A stretch of 45,913 nucleotides of DNA, taken from an uncultured Bacteroidota bacterium (GTDB taxonomy: Bacteria > Bacteroidota > Bacteroidia > Bacteroidales > 4484-276). How positions within the stretch are numbered: position 1 is the stretch's first letter; the number at the start of each line of letters is the position of its first letter. Made by a program: the position numbers and the translations under genes. The notes beneath the pieces were generated by a model that saw only the letters and a program-made list of their open reading frames with translations, was not told the origin of the DNA and made no database searches. Below are positions 42,994-45,913 of this stretch, one piece after another. The stretch covers positions 1 through 45,913 of the forward strand of contig CAJATL010000420.1 in assembly GCA_903944895.1 (NCBI GenBank). The letters run 5' to 3'.

Positions 42994-44355
42994 TTAGAAG
43001 AGAAAACCAAAGCCGATGTAAAGGCCGGTATCGCCATCACGTTTGTCGAGGGCAGCGCCATAATCAGCCGAAATAACAAAGTTTTGGTTCATCACCACCC
43101 GAAGGCCTCCGCCCACGCACACGTGAAGTTTGTCCGGACCATCGCTGAAATACTGGGATTGGTCAACGTTTTCAGGTATTCCGCTTTTATCGACCGGAAT
43201 ATTTTGCACAACCATTCCTGCATCTGCGAAAGCGTTTAAAGCAAGATAAAAATTCTGTTTGATCAGGCCGAAGCGGTAAAACTTCCATCTGAACTCGGTG
43301 TTTCCATAAGCCATGCCATCGCCCACAACCCTGTTTCTCATAATTCCACGTAAGTTTCTTGAACCACCCAAACCATCAATTGTTGTGGTTTGAGCAAATG
43401 AGTTGATCATGTATGGTTGCATGTAAAACGGGACTTTGCCTGCAATGGTTCCCTGGTATGCCAGGCGATAGGCAAACGAAAGATCATTGTTTATGAGTGT
43501 AAAATACTGCCGGTGTGCCGCGGCAATCTTGATAAATCCAAAGTCGCCATCACCCAAAAATGTCGGTGCTATCGCAAAAATCACCTCGCTCCAGATGCCT
43601 TTCATGGGGTTAGGTTCGTTGTCGCGGGTATCGTAAATCAGGCCAAGCCTCAAAACTGTATTGCTGCCTTTTATTTCTTCCGGGCTTAGCACTCCCCACG
43701 AAACGTAATTATCGTAAAGCCCGGGCACGTCGGGCAATTTCTTGCTGTCGCTCAAACCTTTGTTCAAACGGTCGATATCAACCGGCGCTGTTTCGGTTTT
43801 CAAAAATGCCAGGCCGGCAAGCCATTTTATCTTTTGATTTGAAAATTTTCCCTGTAAATCAACACCAATCCGAAGCAATTTTCGCTCATGGCGATAAAAC
43901 ATGCGCGTTTTGTAAACGGTCGAATCCTGGGAGTCGTCTTCCCAGAGCGGATTATAAACGGCCTGGTAACCGTTGAATCCATAAAAATCGAGCGCTTTTT
44001 CGGTAAGATAAGTCACATCTGCCGTAACTCTGAGGCCATGAAGGAGTTTTTCGGAATCATAAAAAAACTGGTTGATGCCACCGCCTTTGTTGGTTCGTGA
44101 AACTTCGAAATAGAGTGAATGGTCGTATTTCGGATAGGTTGAGCCATCGCCATAATCGTAAATATTGGCCAAAGCGCCATATTGCAGGCCAATATCCGAC
44201 GAATAACCAATCACCGGTAAAAAACCGATATTCCAGCCTTTCTTAATCTTTTCGGTTGTGGCAGAAGGTTTTAACGAATCGCTGCTTTGCTGCGAATACA
44301 TCTGAGGCGCCCAAAACAGCATTAGTCCTAAACATAACTTCAGGGTGGTTTTCAT
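42994..44355 (-). CDS. Omp85/BamA-like outer-membrane beta-barrel
   Basis: A 453-residue protein with a signal peptide ending near PQMYSQQ, followed by a short linker and a barrel of alternating strands ending in YIGFGFLF with a terminal Phe. The segment LGGSRNLRGIMRNRVVGDG resembles the conserved loop 6 R-G-[YF] motif of the Omp85 family (surface antigen D15). No POTRA domain is obvious, so this is a barrel-only form. The role could be lipid or protein export across the outer membrane, but the cargo is unknown. The ATG at 44355 is preferred over a TTG two codons earlier. It is divergent from the MFS gene. Confidence 0.78.
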   Translation of the reverse strand: MKTTLKLCLGLMLFWAPQMYSQQSSDSLKPSATTEKIKKGWNIGFLPVIGYSSDIGLQYGALANIYDYGDGSTYPKYDHSLYFEVSRTNKGGGINQFFYDSEKLLHGLRVTADVTYLTEKALDFYGFNGYQAVYNPLWEDDSQDSTVYKTRMFYRHERKLLRIGVDLQGKFSNQKIKWLAGLAFLKTETAPVDIDRLNKGLSDSKKLPDVPGLYDNYVSWGVLSPEEIKGSNTVLRLGLIYDTRDNEPNPMKGIWSEVIFAIAPTFLGDGDFGFIKIAAAHRQYFTLINNDLSFAYRLAYQGTIAGKVPFYMQPYMINSFAQTTTIDGLGGSRNLRGIMRNRVVGDGMAYGNTEFRWKFYRFGLIKQNFYLALNAFADAGMVVQNIPVDKSGIPENVDQSQYFSDGPDKLHVCVGGGLRVVMNQNFVISADYGAALDKRDGDTGLYIGFGFLF

Positions 44356-44431
44356 ATCCAAAATTTTTAATCATATTTTAATGCTGGAAACGAAGATAAT
44401 CAAAACAATATGAAAATAGAAATATTTTTTT

Positions 44432-44439
44432 TACTTTCG
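44432..44439 (+). promoter_or_regulatory. -7-like box for the MFS gene
   Basis: TACTTTCG differs from TAnnTTTG at one position and lies 23 bases before the ATG at 44463. Confidence 0.35.
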
Positions 44440-44462
44440 CTTAACATTAAAAAAGCAAAACA

Positions 44463-45782
44463 ATGGCAATCAAACGAAAAGATTTCCAGCCTATCGTAAT
44501 GGGTGACAAAAAAGTTATCCGGGGTTGGGTGATGTACGACTGGGCAAACTCAGTTTACCAGCTTACTATTGCTTCAGCCATTTTCCCGACTTATTATATT
44601 GCCGTCACCAGTTTTAATAATGACAGCACCGTGCCTTTTTTTGGAGCCAACGTCATTAATTCGGTGCTTTATTCATGGGCTATTGCAGCTTCCTATCTGA
44701 TAGTTGCAATATTGTCGCCGCTGTTATCGTCGATGGCGGATTACACGGGGCGTCGCAAGGGTTTTATGCGTGCATTTACATTGATAGGTGCTATATCGTG
44801 CGGGATGTTGTTTTTCTTCGATAAGGATCATGTTGAGTTGGGAGTTATTGCTTTTGCGCTCGGAACCCTTGGCTACTGCGGAAGTATCGTTTTCTATAAT
44901 TCTTTTTTACCCATTATCGCCAGCCCCGAAGACCAGGACCGCATCAGTGCAAGGGGATATTCGATGGGCTACATCGGAGGAGTTGTGCTGCTGCTTTTTA
45001 ACCTCATTATGATACTTAAACCTGCATGGTTTGGCATTCCTGCGGGTTCTGACATTGCTCCGCGAATTTCATTTTTAACTGTATTTTTATGGTGGGTGGG
45101 CTTTTCGCAGATTACTTTTTCGAGGCTCCCCAAATATACCTACCGAAAACGTGCCGAAAAAGCCCGTATTCTCTCCAATGGCTACAAAGAGCTTCAGGTG
45201 GTTTTTGGTCAGGTCAGGAAATCTCGCCAACTGAAATATTACCTCAGCGGTTTCTTTTTTATCATGATGGGCATACTCACGGTGATGTTTATGGCCGTTA
45301 CCTTTGGCACCAAAGAACTCGGGCTGGATGATAATGTGCTTATTCCGACCGTCCTCGTTATTCAACTTGTTGGCGTATTTGGAGCCTGGTCGTTTGCCCG
45401 GATTTCAACTAAAATTGGAAACATCAAAGCGCTGATGATTGCAGTAACAGCATGGATTTTTATTTGTATCGGTGCTTATTATGTCACCAATTCGACAAGT
45501 TTTGTGATTGCTGCCTTTTTTATCGGGATTGTCATGGGTGGATCGCAATCCCTTGCCCGGAGCACCTATTCAAAAATGTTGCCCGAAAACACGACCAACC
45601 ATACTTCGTTTTTTAGTTTTTATGATGTGATGGAAAAGCTGGCCACCGTCGCAGGAACTTTTAGTTTTGGCCTTATCGAAGCCATCACCGGAAGCATGCG
45701 CTATTCAATTCTGGCTATTGCGGTGTTTTTTGTAATCGGGCTGGGATTTTTGCTGCCACTCCTGCGGAAAATCAAACAATAA
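44463..45782 (+). CDS. UMF1-type MFS transporter (Atg22-like)
   Basis: A 439-residue integral membrane protein with about twelve hydrophobic segments. The N-terminal WVMYDWANSVYQLTIASAIF and the SSMADYTGRRKGFM loop are typical of the UMF1 family of the major facilitator superfamily, related to yeast Atg22, a vacuolar amino-acid effluxer. The mid-protein loop is basic (RLPKYTYRKRAEKARIL), as expected for the cytoplasmic loop between helices 6 and 7. The substrate is unknown; an amino-acid-like metabolite is suggested only by family resemblance. It stands alone with a -7-like box upstream, and the following promoter at 45873 belongs to the next gene. Confidence 0.9.
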   Translation: MAIKRKDFQPIVMGDKKVIRGWVMYDWANSVYQLTIASAIFPTYYIAVTSFNNDSTVPFFGANVINSVLYSWAIAASYLIVAILSPLLSSMADYTGRRKGFMRAFTLIGAISCGMLFFFDKDHVELGVIAFALGTLGYCGSIVFYNSFLPIIASPEDQDRISARGYSMGYIGGVVLLLFNLIMILKPAWFGIPAGSDIAPRISFLTVFLWWVGFSQITFSRLPKYTYRKRAEKARILSNGYKELQVVFGQVRKSRQLKYYLSGFFFIMMGILTVMFMAVTFGTKELGLDDNVLIPTVLVIQLVGVFGAWSFARISTKIGNIKALMIAVTAWIFICIGAYYVTNSTSFVIAAFFIGIVMGGSQSLARSTYSKMLPENTTNHTSFFSFYDVMEKLATVAGTFSFGLIEAITGSMRYSILAIAVFFVIGLGFLLPLLRKIKQ

Positions 45783-45846
45783 ATTACCAGCGATTCCGCA
45801 TGAAAAAACAACCGAAGATAACCCCTTGCAAATGATACAGATAAAA

Positions 45847-45880
45847 TTTGTTGCAATAAATATTTTTCGCACTAATTTTG
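45847..45880 (+). promoter_or_regulatory. Promoter for a gene beyond the window edge
   Basis: TTTG at 45847-45850 (or TTG at 45851-45853) is followed 22 (or 19) bases later by TAATTTTG at 45873-45880, a good Bacteroidota promoter. The ATG at 45903, four codons before the window ends, may be the next gene's start. Confidence 0.55.
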
Positions 45881-45913
45881 GCAATGGTTGGCAACAGATA
45901 GGATGCTAAAGAA

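Noticed and set aside
1-45913. CRISPR arrays, tRNA/rRNA genes, insertion sequences, prophage genes
   Set aside because: No regularly spaced repeats, structural RNA hallmarks, transposase, integrase or phage structural motifs were seen.

Overview
The window looks like a chromosomal segment from a member of the Bacteroidota, probably Bacteroidales/Marinilabiliales-like. The evidence is the TAnnTTTG-type -7 promoter boxes in front of many genes, near-absence of Shine-Dalgarno sequences, lineage-typical proteins (DUF5606, LruC-domain lipoprotein, MORN-variant exported protein, Bacteroidota-type S1 and GlmM), and many exported proteins with lipoboxes or beta-barrels. No tRNA, rRNA, CRISPR array, IS element or phage gene was recognised.

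Layout. (1) 1-3792: a leftward operon, visibly more AT-rich than the rest. In transcription order it encodes a 124-aa anchored protein, a 517-aa lipoprotein, a 115-aa three-helix membrane protein, a 445-aa FtsZ/tubulin-like GTPase, and the start of a further gene leaving the window. This is the best candidate for a poorly described system. (2) 3793-5174: sparse, partly decayed DNA with one small plausible gene. (3) 5175-20748: mostly core genes: HAD phosphatase, MORN-variant protein, recR, a small basic protein, glmM, a TPR protein, a DedA-family protein, aroE, rplS, rnz, rpsA with an 11-residue-repeat acidic tail, pyrD, a DUF5606 protein, purB and a porin. (4) 20929-29520: methionine gamma-lyase-like enzyme with a strong terminator, a nested palindromic element, a secreted patatin/beta-barrel protein, a secreted M14 carboxypeptidase, an LruC lipoprotein and a predicted small RNA. 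(5) 29520-34877: an AlbA_2 (Schlafen-type) protein, then exported GH13 and GH31 glycosidases suited to alpha-glucan degradation outside the cytoplasm. (6) 34951-42888: a 2166-residue histidine kinase with about 12 PAS domains, one GAF domain and a receiver domain, preceded by a fucose-isomerase-like gene; a fragment resembling a response-regulator start lies downstream. (7) 42994-45913: an Omp85-like outer-membrane protein, a UMF1-type MFS transporter and a promoter for the next gene.

Working together: glmM (cell-wall precursor), aroE, pyrD and purB (biosynthesis), and rplS, rpsA, rnz and recR (RNA and DNA housekeeping) are unlinked functions placed side by side, mostly with their own promoters and terminators. 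The GH13/GH31 pair forms a small catabolic unit. The tubulin-like operon joins a predicted cytoplasmic polymer-forming GTPase to three envelope proteins, suggesting a membrane-associated machine. Several start codons were moved downstream of the longest open frame, where the longest frame begins with TTG or GTG and a better ATG or family alignment lies inside.
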